Shown here: positions 8,200-24,599 of the stretch, piece after piece
Position numbering within the stretch: position 1 is the stretch's first letter
How the letters are laid out: every line of letters begins with the position of its first letter
Assembly (NCBI GenBank): GCA_963763115.1
Contig: CAVXNM010000041.1
Location: forward strand, 173,548-237,547
Source of the DNA: CAVQCA01 sp963763115
Lineage (GTDB): Bacteria; Pseudomonadota; Gammaproteobacteria; UBA9214
Direction of reading: 5' to 3'
Length of the DNA: 64,000 nt
Notes under the pieces: model-generated
Told to the model about the DNA's origin: nothing
The model's database searches: none
Seen by the model: only the letters and a program-made list of their open reading frames with translations
Position numbers and translations under genes: made by a program

Positions 8200-8865
8200 G
8201 TGAGGGAGGAGGCCACGCGTTTCCGGCAGGCCCTGGTCGGCGTTGCGGTATTCATCGGCCTGCTCTGGGTCCTCGAACTACTCGATACCGGGTTTGACCT
8301 GCATCTGTCGCGCCTCGGCGTCTACCCGCGTGCGTGGCACGGCCTGTGGGGTGTGCTCTTCGCGCCGCTGATCCACGGCTCCTGGCAGCATCTGATTTCC
8401 AACAGTCTGGTCCTCCTGGTGCTTGGCGTTGTTCTGCTCTACGGGTATCCGCGCGCGTCCCGCGATGTGATCTTGCTGGTGTGGCTGGGATCAGGGCTGG
8501 GTGTCTGGTTGTTTGCGCGGGGCAGCTACCACTTCGGCGCCAGCGGATTGGCGCACGGCCTGATGTTCTTCATCTTCGTCAGCGGGATCCTACGCCGGGA
8601 GCGGCTGCCGATTGCACTTTCCCTGATCGTGTTCTTACTGTACGGCGGCATGGTGGCAACGATCTTTCCGCAGCAACCGGGCATCTCCTACGAGAGTCAT
8701 TTCTTCGGCGCGTTGATGGGTGTCATCGCGGCGTTTCTGTTCCGGCATCGCGATCCGGCGCTACCCGGGAAGACCTATGACTGGGAGGACAGACCAGCCG
8801 ATGATGACCAGCCGGCTTCCGATGATACGCGTCCGGAGGAGGGCGACGACACGAATGCCCGTTGA
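8200..8865 (+). CDS. rhomboid-family intramembrane serine protease
   Basis: A 221-residue integral membrane protein with about six hydrophobic segments. The catalytic Ser115 sits in HFGASGLAHG and the partner His167 in SYESHFFG; HLISNSLVLL matches the conserved HxxxN of rhomboids. It would cleave transmembrane substrates within the inner membrane. The last 30 residues form an acidic cytosolic tail. The start is GTG 8200, as no ATG lies in frame before the first hydrophobic segment. Confidence 0.85.
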   Translation: MREEATRFRQALVGVAVFIGLLWVLELLDTGFDLHLSRLGVYPRAWHGLWGVLFAPLIHGSWQHLISNSLVLLVLGVVLLYGYPRASRDVILLVWLGSGLGVWLFARGSYHFGASGLAHGLMFFIFVSGILRRERLPIALSLIVFLLYGGMVATIFPQQPGISYESHFFGALMGVIAAFLFRHRDPALPGKTYDWEDRPADDDQPASDDTRPEEGDDTNAR

Positions 8866-8980
8866 GGCTGTTGTGTGCCTGGCCCCGCTGCCGACCTGAT
8901 TTTCCCTGTGCTAGACTTCGACGACTTAATGATCAGTTTCCTCATGCCCGTACGGGCACATGCACATAAGGTATCCCTAT

Positions 8981-9442
8981 ATGAATCATGCGGTTGCAAT
9001 TTCATTGCTCATCTGCCTGCTGGTCCTGGCAACGGGCTGCCAGTCCACGCTGACGGGCGAATCCTATTCGCGCAGCGAGGCGCGCAAGGCCCAGCAGGTC
9101 CAGTACGGTATGGTCGAGTATCTCAGGCCGGTCGTGATTGAAGGCACCAAGACACCGGTCGGCGCCGGCGCCGGCGCCGCCGTCGGCGGCATCGCGGGCA
9201 GCAGCGTGGGCGGAGGCAAGGGGGCGGCCGTGGCAAGCGTCCTCGGCGCGGTTGCCGGCGGCGTGGCCGGCGCCGCGGTCGAAGAGCAGGCGACAAAGCG
9301 CCAGGGTGTGGAAATCACTGTGCGGCTGGACAATAATCAGATTATCGCCGTGGTGCAGGAAGTCTCCCCCACGGTCTCGTTCCAGGTCGGTGACCGCGTA
9401 CGCGTCCTGACCGTCAACGGTACAACGCGCATCGCCCAGTAA
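8981..9442 (+). CDS. SlyB/Pcp-like outer membrane lipoprotein (glycine zipper)
   Basis: A 153-residue lipoprotein starting MNHAVAISLLIC with lipobox LATGCQS. A glycine-zipper double helix (GAGAGAAVGGIAGSS and GAVAGGVAGAAVEE) is followed by a small beta domain (VEITVRLDNNQIIAVVQEV) ending TTRIAQ. This is the SlyB/Pcp architecture of outer-membrane lipoproteins linked to envelope integrity. The ATG at 8981 has AAGG upstream and gives a proper signal peptide. Confidence 0.85.
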   Translation: MNHAVAISLLICLLVLATGCQSTLTGESYSRSEARKAQQVQYGMVEYLRPVVIEGTKTPVGAGAGAAVGGIAGSSVGGGKGAAVASVLGAVAGGVAGAAVEEQATKRQGVEITVRLDNNQIIAVVQEVSPTVSFQVGDRVRVLTVNGTTRIAQ

Positions 9443-9524
9443 GGAGATCCGAGACAGCGGCCACTCCATGACGCAGCCATGATCTATACTCTTTATGTTG
9501 AATGTGTCAGCGGAGGGTAAAGTC

Positions 9525-9992
9525 ATGGCAATCGCCTCAACAGTATCAAGGTGTCTGGCTGAATACGATGTACCCTACGACGTGATGGGTCATACCCATA
9601 CGGCCACAAGCACGGAAAGTGCCGTCGTGGCACATGTACCCGGAAACCGGCTTGCCAAATCCGTAGTCCTGGAGGATGGTAATGGCTATCTGATGGTGGT
9701 CCTGCCCGCCAGTCGGCGAGTTGACCTGGGCGAACTGCAACGCCAGCTGAATAGGAGCCTGGAACTGGCGAGCGAATATGATCTCGGCAACCTGTTCAGC
9801 GATTGTGAAATCGGGGCGCTACCCGCGATAGGTCCGGCGTACGGCATGGAAACGCTCGTGGATGATGCCATCGCGGAACAGCCGGAAATCTATTTTGAAG
9901 CCGGCGATCATGAGCAACTGATCCATGTGAGTGCCGAGGTTTTCGAAACTCTGATGGGCGAGACCATCAGGCACGGAAATTTTAGTCATTAA
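9525..9992 (+). CDS. YbaK/ProX-type aminoacyl-tRNA deacylase domain protein
   Basis: A 155-residue single-domain protein of the YbaK/EbsC superfamily, whose members hydrolyse mischarged aminoacyl-tRNA in trans. Supporting blocks are TSTESAVVAHVPGNRLAKSV, the Lys and VVLEDGNGYLMVVLPA core, and EIGALPAIGPAYGM, the usual late conserved loop. The start ATG 9525 follows GGAGGG by about seven bases. It lies upstream of the tRNA-Tyr promoter, on the same strand. Confidence 0.8.
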   Translation: MAIASTVSRCLAEYDVPYDVMGHTHTATSTESAVVAHVPGNRLAKSVVLEDGNGYLMVVLPASRRVDLGELQRQLNRSLELASEYDLGNLFSDCEIGALPAIGPAYGMETLVDDAIAEQPEIYFEAGDHEQLIHVSAEVFETLMGETIRHGNFSH

Positions 9993-10225
9993 ATAGCGGA
10001 TAAAGTGAACGACACCGGCGCGTGCCGGCGTGATATGGACTGTTTGACCTGTGGCCGACGACCCGGTTCGTCAATATTATGACGCGTAACTGCAGAAGCT
10101 GGCCGTAATCTTTCCCCTGAGGCCGTATCCGGATCTATGCGCCCGACGGTAGTCGACATGATTTTCTCAATAGTGGTGCGTGACGGACCGAACGCACCGG
10201 TTCCTTCCAGTCCTGTTCATTTCAG
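9993..10225. other. intergenic region upstream of the tRNA operon
   Basis: No coding frame with family character and no clear intrinsic terminator is seen here. The stretch separates the YbaK-like gene from the tRNA promoter. Confidence 0.4.
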
Positions 10226-10255
10226 TTGACAAGCGATCCGGGTCTGCAAGACAAT
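10226..10255 (+). promoter_or_regulatory. sigma-70 promoter of the tRNA-tuf operon
   Basis: TTGACA at 10226-10231 and GACAAT at 10250-10255 are separated by 18 bases, giving a predicted start near 10262, about 11 bases before mature tRNA-Tyr. Confidence 0.55.
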
Positions 10256-10272
10256 TGCGGGCTTGCATTTTT

Positions 10273-10357
10273 GGAGGGGTTCCCGAGCGGTCAAAGGGAT
10301 CAGACTGTAAATCTGACGGCTCAGCCTTCGGAGGTTCAAATCCTCCCCCCTCCACCA
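10273..10357 (+). tRNA. tRNA-Tyr (GTA)
   Basis: 85 bases with acceptor GGAGGGG paired to CCCCTCC, discriminator A and an encoded CCA. The anticodon is GTA (loop ACTGTAAAT). The long variable arm, as in bacterial class II tRNAs, supports tRNA-Tyr. Confidence 0.95.
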
Positions 10358-10581
10358 AACGTGATGAAATCACACCCTGCCGGGGCCACGGTGGTGGTTA
10401 TCGGGGTTTGGTCCGTGCGGATGCGGCTGGTCGGCGAGGTCACGGTTCTCGCTGACTAAAACCAGGGCTTCAGCCCGTACCGTGGGGCGTTGTCGGGTGT
10501 ATGCGAGGGTGTGAGGATGCCGGTCGGGTGAGGCCCTGCGGGGTGGAACTGCAGACGGCCGGGCCGGGAATCGGTTTACAG

Positions 10582-10655
<74 letters not shown>

Positions 10656-10668
10656 GAAATAAAAGGTG

Positions 10669-10698
10669 AAAATCGGGGTCCGACCCCAGTTTGATTTT
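10669..10698. repeat. small palindromic intergenic element
   Basis: GGGGTC, one base, GACCCC forms the core of a hairpin flanked by AAAATC and GATTTT. It lies between two tRNA genes and looks like a short mobile palindrome. It could also affect transcript processing. Confidence 0.5.
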
Positions 10699-10774
<76 letters not shown>

Positions 10775-10834
10775 GTACATGACTGGCAGGTTAGTCAGGG
10801 TAAACGCACAGCCACGCAACGGGAGACAGGCGCG

Positions 10835-12026
10835 ATGTCCAAGGAAAAATTCGAGCGAACGAAGCCGCATGTAAACGTGGGGACGATAGGTCACGTGGAT
10901 CATGGGAAGACGACGTTGACGGCGGCGATCACGAAGGTGATGGCGGAGAAGCACGGTGGTGTATTCAAGGCGTACGACCAGATTGACAATGCGCCGGAAG
11001 AGAAGGCGCGCGGCATAACGATTGCGACGGCGCACGTGGAGTACGAGAGTGACACGCGTCACTATGCGCACGTGGACTGTCCGGGGCACGCGGACTATGT
11101 GAAGAACATGATCACGGGTGCGGCGCAGATGGACGGAGCGATTCTGGTGGTGAGTGCGGCGGACGGTCCGATGCCGCAGACGCGCGAGCACATTCTGCTT
11201 TCTCGTCAGGTGGGGGTGCCGTACATTCTGGTGTACATGAACAAGGCGGACCAGGTTGACGATGCGGAGTTGCTGGAGCTGGTGGAGATGGAGATCCGGG
11301 AGTTGCTGGAGAGATACGATTTTCCGGGTGACGACACGCCGATTGTGACCGGTTCTGCGCTGAAGGCGCTGGAGGGAGACACGAGTGATATTGGTGTGCC
11401 CTCGATATTGAAGCTGGTGGAGGCGATGGATGCCTACATACCGGAGCCGGAGCGGGCGATGGACGGTGAGTTTTCTGATGCCGGTGGAGGATGTGTTTTC
11501 GATTTCGGGTCGTGGCACGGTGGTGACGGGACGTATTGAGCGTGGTGTGGTGAAGGTGGGTGACGAGATATCGATTGTGGGTATCAAGGACACGCTGAAG
11601 ACGACGTGCACGGGTGTGGAGATGTTTCGCAAGCTGCTGGACCAGGGTCAGGCGGGCGACAATGTGGGTGTGTTGCTGCGTGGCACGAAGCGCGAGGAGG
11701 TTGAGCGTGGACAGGTGCTGGCGAAGCCGGGGACGATCACGCCGCACACGAAGTTTGAGTGTGAGGTGTACGTGCTGTCGAAGGAGGAGGGCGGACGTCA
11801 CACGCCGTTTTTCAATGGATACCGGCCGCAGTTTTACTTCCGCACGACGGACGTGACGGGGGCGTGTGATCTTCCGGAGGGAGTGGAGATGGTGATGCCG
11901 GGAGACAACGTGAAGATGACGGTATCGCTGATTGCGCCGATTGCGATGGAAGAGGGCTTGCGCTTTGCCATCCGCGAGGGTGGGCGCACGGTTGGCGCCG
12001 GCGTCGTCTCGAAAGTCATCGAGTGA
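10835..12026 (+). pseudogene. tuf: elongation factor Tu, copy 1, interrupted by a single-base insertion
   Basis: EF-Tu brings aminoacyl-tRNA to the ribosome. The first part (from MSKEKFERTKPHVNVG through GHVDHGKTT, DCPGHADY and NKAD) is a normal GTPase domain. After DAYIPEPERAMDGEF the frame is lost and stops at 11539. The rest (LMPVEDVFSISGRGTVVTG to the C-terminus at 12026) continues in the next frame. Compared with the intact copy at 27651 there is one extra base within 11470-11474, next to a T run. Either the gene is inactivated or this is a sequence error; the second copy could supply EF-Tu. The upstream tRNA arrangement matches tufB of enteric bacteria. Confidence 0.85.
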
Positions 12027-12035
12027 AGAATACGG

Positions 12036-12082
12036 TGTAGGAGCGGGCTTGCCCGCGAAGTGCGGCCAGGGCCGCTCCTACA
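12036..12082. repeat. REP-like palindrome downstream of tuf copy 1
   Basis: TGTAGGAGCGGGCTTGCCCG and, after a short spacer, GGCCGCTCCTACA form the imperfect inverted repeat typical of pseudomonad-type REP sequences. A near-identical element follows tuf copy 2 at 28851. Confidence 0.7.
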
Positions 12083-12094
12083 GGTGACGAGTTT

Positions 12095-12170
12095 AGGCCA
12101 GTAGCTCAATTGGCAGAGCGGCGGTCTCCAAAACCGCAGGTTGGGGGTTCGATTCCCTCCTGGCCTGCCA
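12095..12170 (+). tRNA. tRNA-Trp (CCA)
   Basis: 76 bases with acceptor AGGCCAG paired to CTGGCCT, discriminator G and encoded CCA. Anticodon CCA is in CTCCAAAA. It lies between tuf and secE, as in Pseudomonas-type genomes. Confidence 0.95.
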
Positions 12171-12181
12171 GAGGGCAGGAG

Positions 12182-12213
12182 GATCAGGGACGGATTCATA
12201 TCTGTCCCTGATC
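12182..12213. repeat. perfect palindrome between tRNA-Trp and secE
   Basis: GATCAGGGAC and GTCCCTGATC are perfect 10-base arms around a 12-base centre. There is no T run, so it is not an obvious terminator. It may be a small mobile palindrome or an RNA-processing hairpin before secE. Confidence 0.55.
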
Positions 12214-12228
12214 TTGATGGAAGTGATT

Positions 12229-12606
12229 ATGAACGCAAAAGCTGAAATGCAGGGCGGTCGACTGGACACGCTGAAACTCTGGGCAGCCATCCTGTTGATG
12301 GGCGCCGGGATTTACGGCTACTACTATTTCGCCGACGTCATGGTCGTGCTGCGGGTGCTCGGCTTGCTGGCGGTGGCGGCCATCGCGATTGGCGTTGTTT
12401 ACCAGACGGTCATCGGGCGCACGATCGTGGGGTTCGTCAGCGGCGCACAGAACGAGGTGCGGCGCATGGTCTGGCCGAGCCGGACCGAGACGCTGCAGAC
12501 CACCATGGCCGTTGTTTTCATTGTTCTGGTGGTCGGGGTGTTTCTCTGGCTGCTGGACATGGTTCTGTTGCGCGCCGTTCAATTTCTGACAGGTCAGGGA
12601 AGCTGA
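12229..12606 (+). CDS. secE: preprotein translocase subunit SecE
   Basis: A 125-residue inner-membrane protein. There are two hydrophobic segments near the N-terminus (AAILLMGAGIYGYYYFA and VLGLLAVAAIAIGVVY), the conserved amphipathic block VRRMVWPSRTETLQTT, then the final transmembrane helix. SecE clamps SecY in the translocon. The ATG at 12229 has GGAAG just upstream; an ATG at 12217 is possible. It is followed after four bases by nusG. Confidence 0.95.
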   Translation: MNAKAEMQGGRLDTLKLWAAILLMGAGIYGYYYFADVMVVLRVLGLLAVAAIAIGVVYQTVIGRTIVGFVSGAQNEVRRMVWPSRTETLQTTMAVVFIVLVVGVFLWLLDMVLLRAVQFLTGQGS

Positions 12607-12610
12607 GATA

Positions 12611-13144
12611 ATGTCATTGCAGTGGTACGTCGTACACGCGTATTCGGGGTTTGAGAACCAGGTCAAGCGCACGCTGCAGGATCGTATTACGCGCAGCGGA
12701 ATGCAGGACAAGTTCGGCGACATTCTGGTGCCGACGGAAGAGGTCGTCGAGATGCGCGATGGCGCCAAGCGCAAGAGCGAGCGCAAGTTCTTTCCGGGTT
12801 ATGTGCTGGTGCAGATGGAAATGAATGACGATACCTGGCATCTGGTCAAGGATGCCCCCAAGGTCATGGGATTTATCGGCGGAACCAGCGACCGTCCGGC
12901 GCCGATTTCCCAGCGCGAGGCGGATTCCATACTGCAGCGGGTTCAGGAAGGCGTGGACAAGCCCAGACCGAAGGTCCTGTTCGAGGCGGGCGAGGTGGTG
13001 CGCGTCACCGACGGACCGTTCAACGACTTCAACGGCGTGGTGGAAGAGGTCAATTACGAAAAGAGCCGGCTGCGGGTGTCCGTGCTGATCTTCGGCCGCT
13101 CCACGCCGGTCGAGCTGGAATTCGGCCAGGTGGAAAAGGCGTAA
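12611..13144 (+). CDS. nusG: transcription termination/antitermination protein NusG
   Basis: A 177-residue protein with the NGN domain (WYVVHAYSGFENQVKRTL, PTEEVVE and KFFPGYVLVQMEMND) and a C-terminal KOW domain (VRVTDGPFNDFNGVVEEV). NusG binds RNA polymerase, suppresses pausing, and links it to Rho or ribosomes. The length is normal, and the spacing to secE indicates one operon. Confidence 0.97.
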   Translation: MSLQWYVVHAYSGFENQVKRTLQDRITRSGMQDKFGDILVPTEEVVEMRDGAKRKSERKFFPGYVLVQMEMNDDTWHLVKDAPKVMGFIGGTSDRPAPISQREADSILQRVQEGVDKPRPKVLFEAGEVVRVTDGPFNDFNGVVEEVNYEKSRLRVSVLIFGRSTPVELEFGQVEKA

Positions 13145-13352
13145 GAAGCTGGGGACAGAATCAAGTCTGTTACATGATGTCCGTGCATGAACAGTTGTTT
13201 TCACCGCAGAGACGCAAAGAACGCAGAGAAATCTTCTGAAAGAATAAAACTCTGCGTTCCCTGGCTCTATGGTGAATTTGTCTTTCATGGATGGACACTG
13301 GTAATTGGTAAACCGGGGAGCCGCAAGGCGCTTGTACCCACAGGAGTAGATG
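13145..13352. promoter_or_regulatory. nusG-rplK intergenic region and probable L11 leader
   Basis: The first part holds fragments of small palindromes (including a GGGGACAGA segment) and the inverted-repeat element at 13200-13276. The last 60 bases, ending in the ribosome binding site CAGGAG, lie where L1-dependent control of rplKA acts in enteric bacteria. No clear promoter was recognised. Confidence 0.35.
13200..13276. repeat. short inverted-repeat element of the CGCAAAGA type
   Basis: A left arm TTCACCGCAGAGACGCAAAG continuing to CGCAGAG (13200-13228) is mirrored by CTCTGCGTTCCC to GGTGAA (13250-13276). It belongs to the same class of sequence as the larger element at 63718. Confidence 0.55.
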
Positions 13353-13781
13353 ATGGCAAAGAAAATCCAGGCTTACATCAAGCTGCAGGTCAAGGCGGGT
13401 GAAGCCAACCCGAGTCCGCCGGTCGGCCCGGCGCTGGGTCAGCACGGCGTGAACATCATGGAGTTCTGCAAGGCATTCAATGCCCAGACCCAGCAGATCG
13501 AAAAGGGTCTGCCGATCCCCGTCGTGATCACCGTGTACAGCGATCGCAGCTTCACTTTCGTCACCAAGACGCCCCCCGCCTCGGTGCTGTTGATGAAGGC
13601 GCTCGGAATACCCAAGGGTTCCAGTACGCCCAACACCAACAAGGTGGGCACGGTCAGCCGGGCCCAGCTTGAAGAGATCGCCGCCACCAAGATGCCCGAC
13701 CTCAATGCCGCGGATCTTGATGCGGCAGTGCGCATCGTCGCCGGTACCGCCCGCAGTATGGGCCTTGTGGTGGAGGGTTGA
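13353..13781 (+). CDS. rplK: 50S ribosomal protein L11
   Basis: 142 residues. The N-terminal domain has the thiostrepton-loop motif PPVGPALGQHGVNIMEFCK, and the C-terminal rRNA-binding domain has GTARSMGLVVEG. L11 forms the GTPase-associated centre with 23S rRNA. Start 13353 is preferred over the adjacent ATG at 13350 because MAKKIQAY is the family N-terminus. rplA follows three bases after the stop. Confidence 0.97.
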   Translation: MAKKIQAYIKLQVKAGEANPSPPVGPALGQHGVNIMEFCKAFNAQTQQIEKGLPIPVVITVYSDRSFTFVTKTPPASVLLMKALGIPKGSSTPNTNKVGTVSRAQLEEIAATKMPDLNAADLDAAVRIVAGTARSMGLVVEG

Positions 13782-13784
13782 CCG

Positions 13785-14483
13785 ATGGCCAAACTGACGA
13801 AACGAGTAAAGGCCATGCGGGAAAAACTTATCCCTGGCAAGCAGTATGCGCTTGACGAGGCGTTGAGCCTCCTGCAGCAGTTCTCCAGCGTGAAGTTCAG
13901 GGAGTCCATTGACGTCAGCGTCAATCTCGGCGTTGATCCGCGCAAGTCGGATCAGGTCGTGCGCGGTTCCACCGTGCTGCCCAATGGCACCGGCAAGACG
14001 GTGCGCGTGGCCGTATTCACCCAGGGCGCGAATGTCGACAGCGCCAGGGAAGCCGGTGCGGACATCGTCGGACTGGAGGATCTGGCCGAAGAGGTGAAGA
14101 AAGGCGTCATGGACTTTGATGTCGTGATTGCCTCGCCGGATGCCATGCGCATCGTCGGCACACTGGGCCAGATACTGGGTCCGCGCGGCTTGATGCCGAA
14201 TCCGAAAGTCGGCACCGTGACGCCGGATGTCGCGACGGCCGTGAGAAATGCCAAGGCCGGTCAGGTGCGTTACCGCACCGACAAGGCCGGCATCATCCAT
14301 TGCACGATCGGCAAGGTCGATTTCAAGGCGGAGGCGCTCAGGGAAAACCTGCAGGCGCTGCTGACCGACCTGCAGAAAGCCAAGCCATCGGCTTCCAAGG
14401 GTGTGTACATGAAGAAGGTTTCGGTATCGACCACCATGGGACCGGGTTTGCAGGTCGACCAGACCACACTGGGAATGGCGTAA
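13785..14483 (+). CDS. rplA: 50S ribosomal protein L1
   Basis: 232 residues, the normal length. It has the characteristic GTLGQILGPRGLMPNPKVGT and KAGQVRYRTDKAGIIHC blocks. L1 forms the mobile stalk at the ribosomal E site and in many bacteria represses its own rplKA mRNA. It is followed by an unusually long leader before rplJ. Confidence 0.97.
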   Translation: MAKLTKRVKAMREKLIPGKQYALDEALSLLQQFSSVKFRESIDVSVNLGVDPRKSDQVVRGSTVLPNGTGKTVRVAVFTQGANVDSAREAGADIVGLEDLAEEVKKGVMDFDVVIASPDAMRIVGTLGQILGPRGLMPNPKVGTVTPDVATAVRNAKAGQVRYRTDKAGIIHCTIGKVDFKAEALRENLQALLTDLQKAKPSASKGVYMKKVSVSTTMGPGLQVDQTTLGMA

Positions 14484-14684
14484 TTTTGCACAGCAGGCGT
14501 ATGCCGCCTGCCGTGCGTTTGGTTTTGGCGTTTGCCGGCCGGATTTCCGGCCGGTGGCTGTCAAAGACCGCAGGTACCCGGCTTCCGGATGGACGCCGGG
14601 TTTAATCGATCCGCAAGGGTTGGCCTGCGCAGATGGTGGCGTCAGGACAGTTTTTCGAGTACAGGGAAGTACGCGTGTCGTGAG

Positions 14685-14739
14685 AGGCAGGAGAAGGTGA
14701 GAACAGGAACTGGTCGAGAGACTGGCCTGGGCCATGCCG
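14685..14739 (+). repeat. 55-base direct repeat, copy 1, in the L10 leader
   Basis: It starts AGGCAGGAGAAGGTGAGAAC and ends GCCATGCCG. It matches copy 2 (14778-14832) with a single substitution, offset by 93 bases. Confidence 0.85.
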
Positions 14740-14777
14740 GGAACGACCGATGTCCATGGATGAATGAATGTCGCAAA

Positions 14778-14832
14778 AGGCAGGAAAAGGTGAGAACAGG
14801 AACTGGTCGAGAGACTGGCCTGGGCCATGCCG
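14778..14832 (+). repeat. 55-base direct repeat, copy 2, in the L10 leader
   Basis: It starts AGGCAGGAAAAGGTGAGAAC and ends GCCATGCCG, with one base different from copy 1. Both copies lie upstream of the rplJ ribosome binding site AAGAGG. Confidence 0.85.
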
Positions 14833-14956
14833 TGAGCGACTGTCTTCAAGTCACCGAACGAAGTGCGTCGGCCCTGACGGGCTGGCGTCGGCTAAATGAC
14901 CGGGAAGGGGCCGACTGCAGTGTGCAGCCGGTGACTCCCCGTAAGAGGTAAACGCA

Positions 14957-15487
14957 ATGGCATTAACTCTTGAAGAGAAAAAGGCTGTTGTTGCCGAAGT
15001 TGCTGAAGTGGCCAAAGGGGCCCTCTCGGCGGTGGCCGCCGAATACCGCGGCCTCACTGTCGGTGAGGTAACCAGTCTGAGGGTCAGGGCGCGCCAGGAA
15101 AATGTCTACCTGCGCGTGGTGAAAAACACCCTGGCACGACGCGCCCTGCAGGACACCGATTTCGCGTGCATGAGCGACCGGTTGACCGGTCCCCTGATGC
15201 TGGCGTTTTCCCGGGAGGATCCGGGTGCGGCGGCGCGCATGGCCAAGGACTTTGCCAAGGAGCATGACAAGTTCCAGGTCACCATGCTGTCGGTCGGGGG
15301 TCAGTTGCTGGAGGCGGCGGATATCGACCGCCTGGCCAGGCTTCCCACACGCGACCAGGCAATCAGCATGCTGATGTCGGTAATGCAGGCCCCGGTGGCG
15401 AAGTTTGTCCGGACACTGAACGAAGTGCCGTCCAAGCTGACTCGCACCGTGGCGGCGATACGTGACCAGAAGCAGCAGGCAGCCTGA
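14957..15487 (+). CDS. rplJ: 50S ribosomal protein L10
   Basis: 176 residues. The N-terminal part (LTLEEKKAVVAEVAEVAKGA, AEYRGLTVGEVTSLR) and VVKNTLARRAL bind 23S rRNA. The C-terminal helix carries L12 dimers to form the ribosomal stalk. The L10-L12 complex normally feeds back on the leader just upstream. rplL follows after 45 bases. Confidence 0.97.
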   Translation: MALTLEEKKAVVAEVAEVAKGALSAVAAEYRGLTVGEVTSLRVRARQENVYLRVVKNTLARRALQDTDFACMSDRLTGPLMLAFSREDPGAAARMAKDFAKEHDKFQVTMLSVGGQLLEAADIDRLARLPTRDQAISMLMSVMQAPVAKFVRTLNEVPSKLTRTVAAIRDQKQQAA

Positions 15488-15532
15488 ATCCATTCATCTT
15501 AACTGATCAAGATTTTTACAGGAGTATTCATT

Positions 15533-15910
15533 ATGTCCGTTTCACAAGAAGAGATTCTGGAAACCATCTCTAACATGACCGTGATGCAGGTCGTCGACCT
15601 GATCTCAGCCATGGAGGAGAAGTTCGGCGTCACCGCCGCCGCCGCCGTGGCAGCCGCTCCGGCAGCTGCAGCAGAAGCCGGTGCCGCCGCCGAGGAGAAG
15701 ACCGAGTTCGATGTCGTGATGACCAGCTTCGGCGCCAACAAGGTCGGCGTCATCAAGGTGGTGCGCACCATCACCGGTCTGGGCCTCAAGGAGGCCAAGG
15801 ACATGGTCGAGGGCGCTCCCTCCACCGTAAAGGAAGCGGCGGGCAAGGAAGAGGCCGAAACCATCAAGAAGCAGCTTGAAGAGGCCGGCGCCAGCGTCGA
15901 ACTCAAATAG
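15533..15910 (+). CDS. rplL: 50S ribosomal protein L7/L12
   Basis: 125 residues: an N-terminal dimerisation helix pair, an Ala-rich hinge (AAAVAAAPAAAAEAGAAAEE) and the factor-binding C-terminal domain (EFDVVMTSFGANKVGVIKVV, GLGLKEAKDMVE). It recruits translation GTPases to the ribosome. A ribosome binding site AGGAG precedes the ATG. Confidence 0.97.
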   Translation: MSVSQEEILETISNMTVMQVVDLISAMEEKFGVTAAAAVAAAPAAAAEAGAAAEEKTEFDVVMTSFGANKVGVIKVVRTITGLGLKEAKDMVEGAPSTVKEAAGKEEAETIKKQLEEAGASVELK

Positions 15911-16111
15911 GGGGACCTGACGTAATCCATTACGTGATTACTGCAACCGCCGGAATACAGGGCAGGCCGGTAACGCTACACGCGTCCGGCCTTTCCCTGC
16001 TTGTAAACGAGATACAGGCGGCGGCATACGTGCTGCCGCGTACCGTTATTGTCAATTCAACAGATTGCTCTGAAATCCTGCTTGCCGGACAGTAACCAGA
16101 AGAGGAATACC

Positions 16112-20194
<4,083 letters not shown>

Positions 20195-20250
20195 CGGCGG
20201 GCACGCTGCCCTTTAGCGCGTAACTCGACACTGCAGACGCAGGAGAGACG

Positions 20251-24456
<4,206 letters not shown>

Positions 24457-24476
24457 CGAGGTTTCAAAAAACCTTC

Positions 24477-24505
24477 TTGACAGGGCGAGGCCCTGTCAAT
24501 AGAAT
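24477..24505 (+). promoter_or_regulatory. strong sigma-70 promoter of the str operon, embedded in a palindrome
   Basis: TTGACA at 24477-24482 and TAGAAT at 24500-24505 are exactly 17 bases apart, giving a predicted start near 24512. The -35 box and the whole spacer form a perfect inverted repeat, TTGACAGGGC and GCCCTGTCAA around GAG (24477-24499), which could be an operator or an RNA hairpin at the end of the rpoC message. Confidence 0.7.
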
Positions 24506-24516
24506 TCCGCTTCTCT

Positions 24517-24552
24517 CGACAGGCCGGACCTCTCCGGCCTGTCGTTTGTTTT
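24517..24552 (+). terminator. intrinsic terminator or attenuator before rpsL
   Basis: CGACAGGCCGG (24517-24527) and CCGGCCTGTCG (24534-24544) make a perfect 11-base stem with a 6-base loop, followed by TTTGTTTT. It can end rpoBC transcription. Because it lies downstream of the predicted rpsL promoter start, it would also act as an attenuator in the str-operon leader. Confidence 0.75.
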
Positions 24553-24599
24553 CAGGACTGCGGTTTTTTCCCGGTTTATTTTTTCAAGGTGTTTCTGGC

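Larger units (their letters stand above)
14484..14956 (+). promoter_or_regulatory. rplA-rplJ intergenic region, L10 leader with direct repeats
   Basis: A 473-base non-coding stretch. It contains two GC-rich hairpins (GCAGGCG/CGCCTGC at 14493-14511 and CCGGCCGG/CCGGCCGG at 14535-14554), neither followed by a T run, then two 55-base direct repeats. The position is that of the L10 leader, where the L10-L12 complex represses translation. The exact protein-binding fold was not resolved by eye. Confidence 0.55.

Noticed and set aside
11465..11480. Programmed frameshifting in tuf copy 1
   Set aside because: No EF-Tu gene is known to use it, the intact copy lacks the extra base, and no stimulatory structure or conserved slippery site is apparent.
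13170..14849. A long minus-strand open frame across rplK, rplA and the L10 leader
   Set aside because: It crosses two certain plus-strand genes, and its apparent internal repeat is just the 55-base DNA repeat read backwards.
14532..14951. A plus-strand open frame in the L10 leader containing a repeated peptide
   Set aside because: The repetition comes from the DNA repeat, whose 93-base offset happens to keep frame. The composition is not protein-like, and the position is that of a regulatory leader.
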